From an uncultured Collinsella sp. (lineage in GTDB: Bacteria > Actinomycetota > Coriobacteriia > Coriobacteriales > Coriobacteriaceae), in NCBI GenBank assembly GCA_902496455.1, contig CABVAY010000004.1, positions 1-64,000 of the forward strand: 64,000 nt of DNA. Direction: 5' to 3'. Within the stretch, counting starts at the first letter, position 1. The number at the start of each line of letters is the position of its first letter. A model generated the notes under the pieces. The model was not told where the DNA came from, made no database searches, and saw only the letters and a list, made by a program, of their open reading frames with translations. This document shows, one piece after another, positions 1 to 7,558 of this stretch. The translations under genes and the position numbers were made by a program.

Positions 1-1255
1 TCTGCAGGTCCTCCTGGTGCTCCTCGGCGATAACGTCCATGGCGTCGTCGAAGGTTACGATACCCAGGATATGACGGTTCTCGTCGCAGACAGGGATGGC
101 AACCAGGTCGTACTTGGTCATCTCGTCCGTCACGTCTTCCTGGTCCTCGTCGGGCGACACATAGACCAGGTCGCGATAGGCCAGCTGACCCAGCGTGGCG
201 TCGCGGTCGGCTACGATCAGCGTGCGCAGCGAAAGCACGCCGGTCAGCATGCCGCTCGGATCCTCGGTATAGACGTAGTAGACGCTCTCGAAGTCCTCGT
301 CGAGCTCGCGAATCGCCTCGATGGCGTCACCGACCGTCGCCGTGGCGGGCAGGGAGACGAACTCCGAGGTCATGATGCGGCCGGCGGTGTTGTCCTCATA
401 TCCCAGCAGGTTACGAATCGCCTTCTCCTCCTTGACGCCCATCAGGCGCAGGAGCTTCTCGGCCTTCTCGTAATCGAGCTCGTCGATCAGGTCAGCTGCA
501 TCGTCCGGGTCCATCATGGCCAGCATCGACGATGCGTCCGTGTCGGACAGGCCCTCGAGCATCTCGGTCATAAGCTCGTCGTCATCGAACTCCGAGATGG
601 CCTCGGCGGCCTGGGCAGTATCGAGCTGCGCAAACACCTGCGCACGTAGGCGCGGGTCGAGCTGCTCGATAATATCGGCGATGTCGGCAGGGTGCAGCTC
701 GCCGAGCGTCTTGTGCGACACCGAAAGTTGAATGTTCTTGGTCGAGCGGTCGAGCAGGTCCATGTAGGACCAAGCGATGATGTCCTCACTGAGCGGCTTG
801 CCCAGGTGCTTCATAAAGCCTTCGACGATATGCTCGAGCGCGGGGCTGATGGCGCGTAGCAGACCGCGGGCACCGACCTCGGCGCCCAGCAGGCGCAGCT
901 GGTTTTCGCCCGACATGGAAAACTTGATGTCGTTTACGCGCACGACCTTCATGCCCTGCGTGTCGACGATCTGCTTGTTGAGCACGTCGCGGGCAAGCAA
1001 GAGTTCGGTCGGCTGCAGGTACGAAAAACGGATTTCGGTGGCCGACGTCTTAAGGTGTACACCCGTCTCGTCGATACGGTCGACCCATTTGCGCCAACTG
1101 ATCATAAACGGCGTCTTGCCGGGACCGCGGAACGCGAGCGACGTCACGTGTGGAAAAACTTCGCCGGTAGCAATGCCAAAATCGTTCACAACGCCGAGCT
1201 TTTCGCCATCGACGTCCAAGACCGGCAGTTTGAGCATCTCACTCAGATAATTCAA
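1..1255 (-). CDS. MgtE-type magnesium transporter/CBS protein, N-terminal part (runs off window)
   Basis: The reading frame enters from the left edge, so only the first ~418 residues are seen. They hold a PRC-barrel-like N-terminal region (motifs LPVLDVDGEKLGVV and IVDTQGMKVVRVND), then an MgtE_N superhelical domain (LGELHPADIADIIEQLD, followed by repeats such as DPDDAADLIDELD), then paired CBS domains (TAGRIMTSEFVSLP, YDLVAIPVCDENRHILGIVT). This is the cytosolic Mg2+-sensing half of MgtE-family channels; the membrane domain, if present, lies outside the window. A TTG start at 1255 has GGGGAG just upstream; the ATG at 1237 directly follows the stop of a tiny upstream ORF and is an equally good start. 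Family assignment is firm; transport activity cannot be judged from this fragment. Confidence 0.85.
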   Translation of the reverse strand, partial: MNYLSEMLKLPVLDVDGEKLGVVNDFGIATGEVFPHVTSLAFRGPGKTPFMISWRKWVDRIDETGVHLKTSATEIRFSYLQPTELLLARDVLNKQIVDTQGMKVVRVNDIKFSMSGENQLRLLGAEVGARGLLRAISPALEHIVEGFMKHLGKPLSEDIIAWSYMDLLDRSTKNIQLSVSHKTLGELHPADIADIIEQLDPRLRAQVFAQLDTAQAAEAISEFDDDELMTEMLEGLSDTDASSMLAMMDPDDAADLIDELDYEKAEKLLRLMGVKEEKAIRNLLGYEDNTAGRIMTSEFVSLPATATVGDAIEAIRELDEDFESVYYVYTEDPSGMLTGVLSLRTLIVADRDATLGQLAYRDLVYVSPDEDQEDVTDEMTKYDLVAIPVCDENRHILGIVTFDDAMDVIAEEHQEDLQ

Positions 1256-1271
1256 TGGTGCTCCCCATCAT
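1239..1271 (-). CDS. Possible 10-residue leader peptide (MMGSTIELSE) ahead of mgtE-like gene
   Basis: An ATG at 1271 has a better ribosome-binding site (GGAGG, 5 nt upstream) than the mgtE-like gene itself. The frame is ten codons long and its TGA ends one base before the internal mgtE ATG at 1237, so the two could be translationally coupled. Seen in sequence; whether it is translated is inference. Confidence 0.35.
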   Translation of the reverse strand: MMGSTIELSE

Positions 1272-1278
1272 AATTCCT

Positions 1279-1414
1279 CCGGACGCGGCCGCGCGTGCGG
1301 CGTCCGGGGGCTTCTGGATATGTATACGCATGCGCGGGCGGCACGCCGCTCGACGCTTACACCCCGTGCATGCGCAAAAAGCACCTGCATGGGGTCATCG
1401 ACTGTATGGTCGAG
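1279..1414 (-). promoter_or_regulatory. Structured 5' leader of the mgtE-like gene
   Basis: This leader lies in a 312-bp stretch without a gene (1272-1583). A stem CCGGACGC/GCGTCCGG (1279-1307) covers the first two G of the GGAGG site. Further upstream an outer stem CTCGAC/GTCGAG (1349-1354 with 1409-1414) encloses a second stem, CCCCRTGCA with TGCAYGGGG (1362-1370 with 1386-1394). The arrangement looks like a cis-regulatory RNA. It contains no convincing match to the conserved M-box core that I remember, so no riboswitch class is assigned. Confidence 0.4.
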
Positions 1415-1550
1415 GTTTGGATTTCACCTGTAACCTTTCTCTTGACCCTCATTAACCGCAGTAACTATAGCATCAGCATCGCCCTGCGGCATCGAATTTA
1501 TGCGCTGCACATTGCAGGCATACCAAACGCTGACGCATCCGTGACATAGC

Positions 1551-1588
1551 CATTGGGGACGTTCTTAAACGACTACCCAATGACTACT
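1551..1588. repeat. GGGGAC-family intergenic element, copy 1
   Basis: CATTGGGGACGTTC is followed by CCCAATG and then GACTACTC, just after the stop of the NodB-fold gene. The same words recur at 9951-10130, 57557-57627, 59486-59599 and 60100-60155. Confidence 0.6.
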
Positions 1589-2990
1589 CTGTGGTGTCGT
1601 CGTCCTCGGCAAGTTGGGGGAACACGGCGTTCTTGGGCATGGCGACCTTCGTCAGCGAGGTGAGCTTTTTGCTCAGCGACGTGTCCGTCTTGACCAGGTC
1701 GCTGAGCGTCACGATCTTGTAGCCGTCGGCAATGAGGCCGTCGATAATCTGCGGCAGCGCCTCGAGTGTCTGCTCGGCGCATTCGTCTCTATCGGTGAGC
1801 AGCACGATATTGCCCGGCGTCACCGAATCGAGCACCGTCGAGACCTGCTCGTCGGCACCGTTGAGCAGCCAGTCGCCCGAGTCAATATTCCACGAGACCA
1901 CAGCGGAGACCAGGTCCATCGCATCAATCCAGTTTTGCTCGTCAAAGGCAGCGTAGGGAGCACGCAGCAGCATCGTCTTCACGCCGGTCGCCGACTTAAT
2001 CGCATCGGTGCCTTTCGTGATCTGTTCGCGTACCGCCTCACGGTCCCGACCCTTGAGCGAATCGTCACTGTAGCTGTTGGATCCGATCTCGCACCCGGCG
2101 TCGACAATCGCCTTGGCCGTGGCAGGCGAGGCCTCGGCCGCATCGCCCGAAAGGAAGAACGTCGCGGTGACGCCCTTTTCCTTGAGCACCTGCAAGATCT
2201 GTTTGGTGGCGCCGCTCGGACCCTCGTCAAACGTCAGTGCCACGTACTTTTTGTTGCCCTTGGGCGCCACGCTGGCGCACGCAACAACGCAATCGGTGGC
2301 GGGCACAACCTCGCCGCGGTCTTGCGTCTTGCCTGACTGCTCACCAACCCACACCTCGGATCGGCCCTGGACACCCCATGTCTGCACATACTCGATAGCG
2401 CCCGTGCCCTCGACCTTGAGCTTGGGCTCGATAACCGTAGCCTGAACCTCGTGCTTCTCGTAAGTGTTACGGCCATCCTTGACCGTCACCTTCTCGCCGC
2501 CCTCGAGTTCGCGGCTATCCCATTTGCCCTGCTTCACGCGCTTGCCGTCGACCTTCACAGACAGCTTTTCGCCCCCATGGCGCTTGAGCACGCTGTCATC
2601 GACGGCCAGCAGGTCGCCTGCGTCGTAGGTGTCAGTCAACTCCTGGTCGTCGATGAGATTCTGCAGCGTAGAGCCCACACGCACCGCGGTCTTCTGGCCG
2701 TTGAGCTCCACGTCCACACTGCGGTTGACGTAGCCCACGACGGCAGCGATAAACAGCACGAGCGCGCAACCCACGGCGATGAGCGCGTAGGGCAGGCGAG
2801 ACGAACGACGGGGCGTACGGCTGTTGCCGATGCGCGCACTGCGGTCGCTAAAGCCGCGGCTATGGTTGAGATACATCGCGCCGGGCTTACGGTGACGCTT
2901 GCGCTGACCGCTGGGCAGCTGCCCCAGGTCGCGGCGCGCCGTCGGACGCGCACCCGAACGCCCGTTTAAGTTGGATCCGTTTTGGCGCAT
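1584..2990 (-). CDS. Membrane-anchored NodB-fold (polysaccharide deacetylase-like) protein, catalytic residues lost
   Basis: 468 residues: a basic N-terminus, one membrane segment at about 67-88 (ALIAVGCALVLFIAAVV), an extracellular linker domain with ubiquitin/G5-like repeats (VDVELNGQKTAVRVG; VTVKDGRNTYE), then a NodB homology domain from about residue 250. The fold motifs are recognisable, but the usual metal and catalytic residues are replaced: TFDDG is TFDEG, the H-S/T-x-x-x-H motif reads SNSYSD, and the C-terminal LxH is LLTD. The RxxY/P motif (RAPY) is kept. An active deacetylase is therefore unlikely; a cell-wall glycan-binding role is inference. The ATG at 2990 has GGGAGGG upstream. 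Confidence 0.8.
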   Translation of the reverse strand: MRQNGSNLNGRSGARPTARRDLGQLPSGQRKRHRKPGAMYLNHSRGFSDRSARIGNSRTPRRSSRLPYALIAVGCALVLFIAAVVGYVNRSVDVELNGQKTAVRVGSTLQNLIDDQELTDTYDAGDLLAVDDSVLKRHGGEKLSVKVDGKRVKQGKWDSRELEGGEKVTVKDGRNTYEKHEVQATVIEPKLKVEGTGAIEYVQTWGVQGRSEVWVGEQSGKTQDRGEVVPATDCVVACASVAPKGNKKYVALTFDEGPSGATKQILQVLKEKGVTATFFLSGDAAEASPATAKAIVDAGCEIGSNSYSDDSLKGRDREAVREQITKGTDAIKSATGVKTMLLRAPYAAFDEQNWIDAMDLVSAVVSWNIDSGDWLLNGADEQVSTVLDSVTPGNIVLLTDRDECAEQTLEALPQIIDGLIADGYKIVTLSDLVKTDTSLSKKLTSLTKVAMPKNAVFPQLAEDDDTTE

Positions 2991-3011
2991 GTGCCCTCCC
3001 CCATAAACACA

Positions 3012-3041
3012 GCAAGCCGGAGCAACAGGTCTCCGGCTTGC
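3012..3041 (-). terminator. Hairpin terminator after PRC-barrel gene
   Basis: The stem GCAAGCCGGAG/CTCCGGCTTGC with a short loop lies 20 bp past the stop at 3063. It is followed on the minus strand by TGTGTTT, a weak U-tract. Confidence 0.6.
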
Positions 3042-3062
3042 CTCCCATCATTTGGTACGTCG

Positions 3063-3818
3063 CTATTTTGTAGCTTTTGACGAGCCTCCGCTCGCCTTTT
3101 GGTATTCGTCCTTAAAGGCCTTGAACATGCCGCGCGTCTTGCCGAGCTGCTTGCCCAGTGCGCGACTGCCCTTGTCCACGGCAACCGATCCCTTGTCGTC
3201 GAGCACCTTGGCGCCCTTTTTGACCTTGTCGCCCACCACGACGCTGGCCTCGGCGGCCTTGGCAGCCGCACCGCCCGAATACCCGAGCGACTTGACCTCG
3301 TCCGAGACGACCATCGCGCCGTTCTCGTAGCCGCGCAGCATCGTCGGCGGCACCTGCGTGTCACCAACCAAAACACTCGAAGCAGCACCGGCGGTCACAT
3401 AGAATGCCTGCACGATGCCCGAGCGCGGCTTGAACTCAACGTCCGAGCAATAGCCCACGACGTCGCCCGATTCCGTGCGCACGTCCATACCGACCCAGAT
3501 GATGCAATCGTCCAGGTTGATGTCGAGGCGCTTGGCCGCAGCGGTATCGTAGGTGCCCTTGACGTCGTCAACCGCGATGGCGCCCTCGTAGACACCAATG
3601 GCGTCGAGCGCTACGAATCGGTCGGGACGCTCGATCATACCCGCGATATCGGACTGGCGGACCATAAAGCCGACCACGCGCGTACCGCCCGGGGTAAAGA
3701 CCGGAAAGTGAATCTTTCCGAGCTTTTTAGGGCTGCGCGGTGTGCCGTCCTTTTTGGTACGCTTGTCCTCAGTAGGCTTGCGATAGATCTTGGCGCCGAC
3801 AAAATCCCCGGCGCGCAT
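3063..3818 (-). CDS. PRC-barrel domain protein
   Basis: 251 residues. The first ~170 show two PRC-barrel-like segments (LGKIHFPVFTPGGTRVVGFMV; DVRTESGDVVGYCSDVEF), small beta-barrels found in RimM and photosynthetic reaction-centre H subunit and used as protein or RNA contact modules. The C-terminal third is Lys/Ala/Gly-rich (GGAAAKAAEASVVVGDKV ... KASGGSSKATK) and looks disordered. The start codon overlaps the stop of the upstream YtxH gene (TAATG), so the two are co-translated and probably act together, perhaps at the envelope. The specific role is unknown. The 5' neighbour MgtE-like protein also carries PRC-like motifs. Confidence 0.7.
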   Translation of the reverse strand: MRAGDFVGAKIYRKPTEDKRTKKDGTPRSPKKLGKIHFPVFTPGGTRVVGFMVRQSDIAGMIERPDRFVALDAIGVYEGAIAVDDVKGTYDTAAAKRLDINLDDCIIWVGMDVRTESGDVVGYCSDVEFKPRSGIVQAFYVTAGAASSVLVGDTQVPPTMLRGYENGAMVVSDEVKSLGYSGGAAAKAAEASVVVGDKVKKGAKVLDDKGSVAVDKGSRALGKQLGKTRGMFKAFKDEYQKASGGSSKATK

Positions 3819-4207
3819 TATGCCTCGGTCGAGGGCTCCGCAGCCTCGGTATCAGCCTCGACGGCGTTCTCGACCACGACGTCGGCGGCAGGCGTCACGT
3901 TGCCGCCCGAAATGGCGTCGTTGAGCTGCTCGCGCAGCTGGTCCATGCGCTCGCGGGCCAGGTCGACCTTGGCGCGCAGGTCGTCGGTCTTGGCGTCGAC
4001 CATCGGGCCAAAGTCATTCACCGCAGCACGGGCCTCCTCGGCGCTGTGCTCGTAGGTGTCGCGCATATTGTCCCAGGCGTCGTTGGCGATATCGGCAGCC
4101 ATGGCGCGGGTCTCGGCGCCCGAGCGCGGGGCCAGAGCAACGCCGACAATAGCGCCGGCAGCGGCACCAAAAAGTGCGCCGGAGACAAAGCTGAAAGTCT
4201 TACCCAT
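3818..4207 (-). CDS. YtxH-family small membrane protein
   Basis: 129 residues. Near the N-terminus there is a Gly/Ala-rich hydrophobic segment (SGALFGAAAGAIVGVALAPRSG), the hallmark of YtxH/gas-vesicle GvpP-like stress proteins. A helical, charged coiled-coil follows (DDLRAKVDLARERMDQLREQLND) and then an acidic Ala/Glu/Val tail. The protein is probably membrane-tethered with a cytoplasmic helix. Start chosen at ATG 4207, 7 nt after GAGG; an ATG two codons earlier (4213) is possible. The stop overlaps the start of the PRC-barrel gene by one base. Confidence 0.75.
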   Translation of the reverse strand: MGKTFSFVSGALFGAAAGAIVGVALAPRSGAETRAMAADIANDAWDNMRDTYEHSAEEARAAVNDFGPMVDAKTDDLRAKVDLARERMDQLREQLNDAISGGNVTPAADVVVENAVEADTEAAEPSTEA

Positions 4208-4343
4208 GATCATTCCTCTCCTGCGGGCACGTCGGTGCCCACCGTTTGAATGCTGTCCATTATACCCGCAGCGCATCACTTGCCGCTCCGCTCATCTGCA
4301 TACGGCAAAGGCGCAGGTACGTGATGGTGATAAACGCGTAGGC

Positions 4344-5177
4344 CTACTCCTGGGGCATAGCCGGCATGGCCACCGTGGCACCCGGGTCCTCGCCGGCGCC
4401 GTCCACGAGCGGCAGGCCGCCATCATGCGCAGGTCCTGCCGGAACCGTCGCAGCACCGCCAAAGACGGCAGCGGAGGCCTCGTGGTTCTCGGCAACCGCG
4501 CCCTCGGTATCAATCGCCACCTGGGGCTCGTCGTCAAAGTTGGGGACGCCCTGGGGCTCGGCGGGAACGGGCTCGGCGGTCGCATCGGCAACGAGCTCGG
4601 CGTCGACCGGCACATCGCCCTCGTCAGCGCCCTCGTCCTCGGCAGCATCTTCGCCGTTCGCAGCGGCGACGGCCTCGTGAGGATCCTTGCCCTCGGCCTC
4701 GGCGCGCATGCCCAACACCAGGTTGCGCAGACCCGCGACCGTGCCTTCCACGTCGGGGGCAGGCTGGTCGGCGTGCAGGTACGCCCAGTCCATCATAAAG
4801 GTGGCCGACGACAGCGCACCAATGGCCAGTGCGTCATCGGGGCACGAAAGCTCAACCTCAAAGACGCGCTCGTCGTGCTCGCTTACGCGCGTGCGGCCGC
4901 ACGAGATGCTACCGGCAAGACCGGTCTCGTTCATGAGCTCAACCGTCACGTGCTCCAGCAGGTGGCAGAGCTCGGTCTGGCCCATGCAGTCCTGGAACTC
5001 GCGACCGGAATCACCCAGGCACAGGTGCTTGGCAATCGCCGGCACCAGGTAATACACGCGCGCCGTGGCCTCGATATCCTCCGAGGTCATGAGCGGCATG
5101 CCGGGGTTCACCAGCACATGCGCGCAGATCTTGTCCTCGCTGACGGTGACCTTAAGGATGTTGAACAGGCCTGCCAT
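4344..5177 (-). CDS. Stand-alone cyanophycin-synthetase-like N-terminal domain protein
   Basis: 277 residues. Residues 1-165 resemble the N-terminal domain of CphA-type cyanophycin synthetases, most clearly CHLLEHVTVELMNETGLAGS, which matches the HLxEHVxLELQxLAG-like signature of that domain, together with VYYLVPAIAKHL. The ATP-grasp and Mur-ligase domains that normally follow are absent. Instead there is a long acidic Ala/Glu/Pro tail (about 165-277). It lies 25 bp after the CNNM/CorC gene and is probably in its operon. It cannot be a complete synthetase; its function is unknown. GGGGAG precedes the ATG. Confidence 0.6.
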   Translation of the reverse strand: MAGLFNILKVTVSEDKICAHVLVNPGMPLMTSEDIEATARVYYLVPAIAKHLCLGDSGREFQDCMGQTELCHLLEHVTVELMNETGLAGSISCGRTRVSEHDERVFEVELSCPDDALAIGALSSATFMMDWAYLHADQPAPDVEGTVAGLRNLVLGMRAEAEGKDPHEAVAAANGEDAAEDEGADEGDVPVDAELVADATAEPVPAEPQGVPNFDDEPQVAIDTEGAVAENHEASAAVFGGAATVPAGPAHDGGLPLVDGAGEDPGATVAMPAMPQE

Positions 5178-5201
5178 AACTCTCCCCTACTCTTCCTTGT
5201 C

Positions 5202-6575
5202 CTACTCGTCGCCGTCGTGCGGATTCGCGGAACCCGCACCCGACGCCGCCGGCTTCTCTGCCGAAGACTCGGAATCCTTCTTATCGGTTTCGGCCGGAGC
5301 GATCACGCGAATGAGCGAGATGCGCTGGCCACGCATCGACTGCACCTTGAACTTGTACCCCGCAACCTCAAATACCTCTCCGATGTCGGGCACCGAGTCG
5401 CAAAGCTCCAAAATCCAGCCGGCGATGGTCTCATAATCATCGCTTTCCTCGAGCGGCCAACCAAGCTCAATCGCGTCATCGCACGAAAAACGCCCATCAA
5501 CGAGCCACTCGCGGCGCGAAAGGCGCGTGAGATACTTGTTGTCGGGGTCGAACTCGTCCTCGATCTCGCCGACGATCTCCTCGACGATATCCTCGATGGT
5601 GATAATGCCGGCCGTGCCGCCGTACTCGTCCACGACCACCACGATCTGGTCGTGCGAGGTCTGCATCTCGGACAGCAGCGGCAGGATGTCCTTGGTGTCG
5701 GGCACAAAGGTGGCGTCGCGCAAAAAGCCGGCGATGGGCTGGTCACCCTTGCCGTCGAGCGCGGGTTGGATCAGGTCCTTGATGTGCGCAATGCCGGCGA
5801 CGTTGTCGGGATCCTCGTGATAGACGGGGATGCGGCTGAAGCCGGTCTGGCGCATGGTGGACAACACGTCGGCGACCGTCTCGTCGTCCTCGCACATGGT
5901 GGTGTCCACGCGCGGCACCATGACCTCGCGGGCAACGGTGTCGCCTAGGTCGAAGATCTCGTGGATCATGCGCTTTTCCTCGTCGAGCAGGTCGTCCTGC
6001 TCCGAGACCATGTACTTGATCTCTTCTTCCGAGACGTTTTGGCGGTCGTCGGCGCTCTTGATGCGCAGGATGCGGGCCAGGCCATCGGAGCAGGCGCCGG
6101 TCAGCCACACGAGCGGACGGGCGATCTTTTGGAAAAACGACAACGGTCCCACGACCTGCTTGGACACGCCCTCGGCATTGGCCAGGCCGATGCGCTTGGG
6201 GACGAGCTCGCCGATCACGATGGACACGAAGGCGACCGCGACGGTGATGATGACCGGCGCCAGGCCGCGCGCGATGGCGGAGAGCGGCGCGATGCCAAAG
6301 CTCATGAGCCACGTGGCGAGCGGGTCGGACAGACTCGTCGAGGCGACGGCGGACGAGGCGAAGCCCACGAGCGTAATGGCAACCTGGATGGTGGCGAGCA
6401 GCTGGTCGGAGTCGGCAGCCAGCTTAATGGCACGCTCGGCGCGCTTGTCGCCTTCCTCGGCCTCGTGCTCCAGCACGGCGCGCTTGGCCGTGGTGAGCGC
6501 CATCTCGGACATAGAGAAGTAGCCGTTGATGAGGGTCAAAACGAGGGTGGTGATAAGGGAGATGGTTATGTCCAT
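5202..6575 (-). CDS. CNNM/CorC (hemolysin C-like) membrane protein
   Basis: 457 residues with the standard architecture: a DUF21 transmembrane domain (1-~195, with MSEMALTTAKRAVLEHEAE near the start), a CBS pair (~215-335, with VAREVMVPRVDTTM and IVVVVDEYGGTAGIITIED) and a C-terminal CorC/HlyC transporter-associated domain (~350-425, with LVDGRFSCDDAIELG, YETIAGWILE). A charged low-complexity tail (DKKDSESSAEKP...) ends it. Such proteins export or regulate Mg2+ or Co2+; together with the MgtE-like gene nearby this suggests a divalent-cation locus. No strong ribosome site precedes the ATG. Confidence 0.9.
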   Translation of the reverse strand: MDITISLITTLVLTLINGYFSMSEMALTTAKRAVLEHEAEEGDKRAERAIKLAADSDQLLATIQVAITLVGFASSAVASTSLSDPLATWLMSFGIAPLSAIARGLAPVIITVAVAFVSIVIGELVPKRIGLANAEGVSKQVVGPLSFFQKIARPLVWLTGACSDGLARILRIKSADDRQNVSEEEIKYMVSEQDDLLDEEKRMIHEIFDLGDTVAREVMVPRVDTTMCEDDETVADVLSTMRQTGFSRIPVYHEDPDNVAGIAHIKDLIQPALDGKGDQPIAGFLRDATFVPDTKDILPLLSEMQTSHDQIVVVVDEYGGTAGIITIEDIVEEIVGEIEDEFDPDNKYLTRLSRREWLVDGRFSCDDAIELGWPLEESDDYETIAGWILELCDSVPDIGEVFEVAGYKFKVQSMRGQRISLIRVIAPAETDKKDSESSAEKPAASGAGSANPHDGDE

Positions 6576-6688
6576 CGGGAGTTTCTCGAACCTCCAAGAT
6601 TCGGGACGTCAGGTCAAAACGTTGATGGCGGATAGGGCAGTTGCACCCGGCGGGCGCCCGGACGGGCCCGCGGGCGCAGGCATGGTCG

Positions 6689-7372
6689 CTAGATTACGAA
6701 GAGGATCACCGCCATGAACTGGAAGATGCTGCCGGCGAGCACCCACAGGTGAAACACGCTGTGCAGATAGCGCACGTTTTTGGCGATATAGAACGGCACG
6801 CCCGCGGTGTAGCACACGCCGCCGACGGCGAGCAGGGCAAGTGCCACGGGGTTGAGCAGCGCAACAAGTTCGGGCAGCTTAAAGACAACGAGCCGGCCCA
6901 TCAGCAGGTAGACCAGGCCGCTTACCCAATGCGGCTGGCGCTCGCGTAGGAAGCACTCGAGGGCGATGCCGATGATGGCGATGGCCCATACGGCAAAGAA
7001 CAGCACAGCGCCGCCGTCGTTTGCGAGCGTGATGAGGCAAAACGGCGTATAGCTGCCGGCTATGAGCAGGTAGATGCAGCTGTGGTCGATGATGCGAAAC
7101 ACGCGCTTGGCGCGCGCGGGCTGAATCGCGTGGTAGAGCGTGGAGGCTAGGTATTCGAGGATAATGCTGACGCCATAGACAATCGCCGCGGCCATATGGG
7201 CCGGGCCTCCGCCGCGCAGGGCGGCGAATACGATCAGGAGCACCAGGCCCGCGATACCCAGCAGGCAGCCGACACCATGGGTGACGGAGTTCATGATCTC
7301 CTCACCCACCGTGTAGTGTGGAACGGCCGCGGTCTTGGGTCGCGGCTTAGAACTGTCGCTCGAATCGGACAT
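6689..7372 (-). CDS. Hemolysin III/YqfA family (PAQR) membrane protein
   Basis: 227 residues and seven hydrophobic segments. Family signatures are seen: EIMNSVTHGVGC with the conserved His near the start, ASTLYHAI with Ser and His, RIIDHSCIYLLIAGSYTPF with Asp-His, and SVFHLWVLAGSIFQF near the end; these residues form the metal site of the PAQR fold. ATG 7372 chosen; a TTG six codons earlier overlaps the GGAGG site and is less likely. The physiological role in bacteria is unsettled (membrane homeostasis is proposed). Confidence 0.9.
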   Translation of the reverse strand: MSDSSDSSKPRPKTAAVPHYTVGEEIMNSVTHGVGCLLGIAGLVLLIVFAALRGGGPAHMAAAIVYGVSIILEYLASTLYHAIQPARAKRVFRIIDHSCIYLLIAGSYTPFCLITLANDGGAVLFFAVWAIAIIGIALECFLRERQPHWVSGLVYLLMGRLVVFKLPELVALLNPVALALLAVGGVCYTAGVPFYIAKNVRYLHSVFHLWVLAGSIFQFMAVILFVI

Positions 7373-7478
7373 GCCGGTTACATCCTCCAACGTAAAGAGT
7401 TCTCAACACTATATCAAAGCGTCTAGGTACGTGCGGAATTTGCATCATACGTGACCACTTGTTTACCCATTCTTTGCC

Positions 7479-7539
7479 TGTTGACGCATCAACGGCGAAC
7501 GTCCATAATGCGCTTGCATTAATTGTTGATGTATTAACA
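7479..7539 (+). promoter_or_regulatory. Sigma70-type promoter with two operator-like palindromes
   Basis: -35 TTGACG (7481-7486), a 17-bp spacer and -10 CATAAT (7504-7509). TGTTGACGCATCAACG (7479-7494) covers the -35, and a related site TGTTGATGTATTAACA (7524-7539) lies just past the expected start of transcription; both follow TGTTGAYGYATYAACR. A dimeric repressor binding both sites is inferred. Confidence 0.6.
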
Positions 7540-7558
7540 TCTTATAGGAGAATACCGC

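Noticed and set aside
1272..1583. M-box (ykoK) magnesium riboswitch
   Set aside because: GTTACAGGTGA vaguely recalls the conserved GTTAGGTGAGGC core, but the following conserved blocks are missing; kept only as an unassigned leader.
4056..5948. 630-codon open frame on the plus strand
   Set aside because: It is antisense to the cyanophycin-like and CNNM genes, with a composition typical of a shadow frame (His/Arg/Leu-rich).
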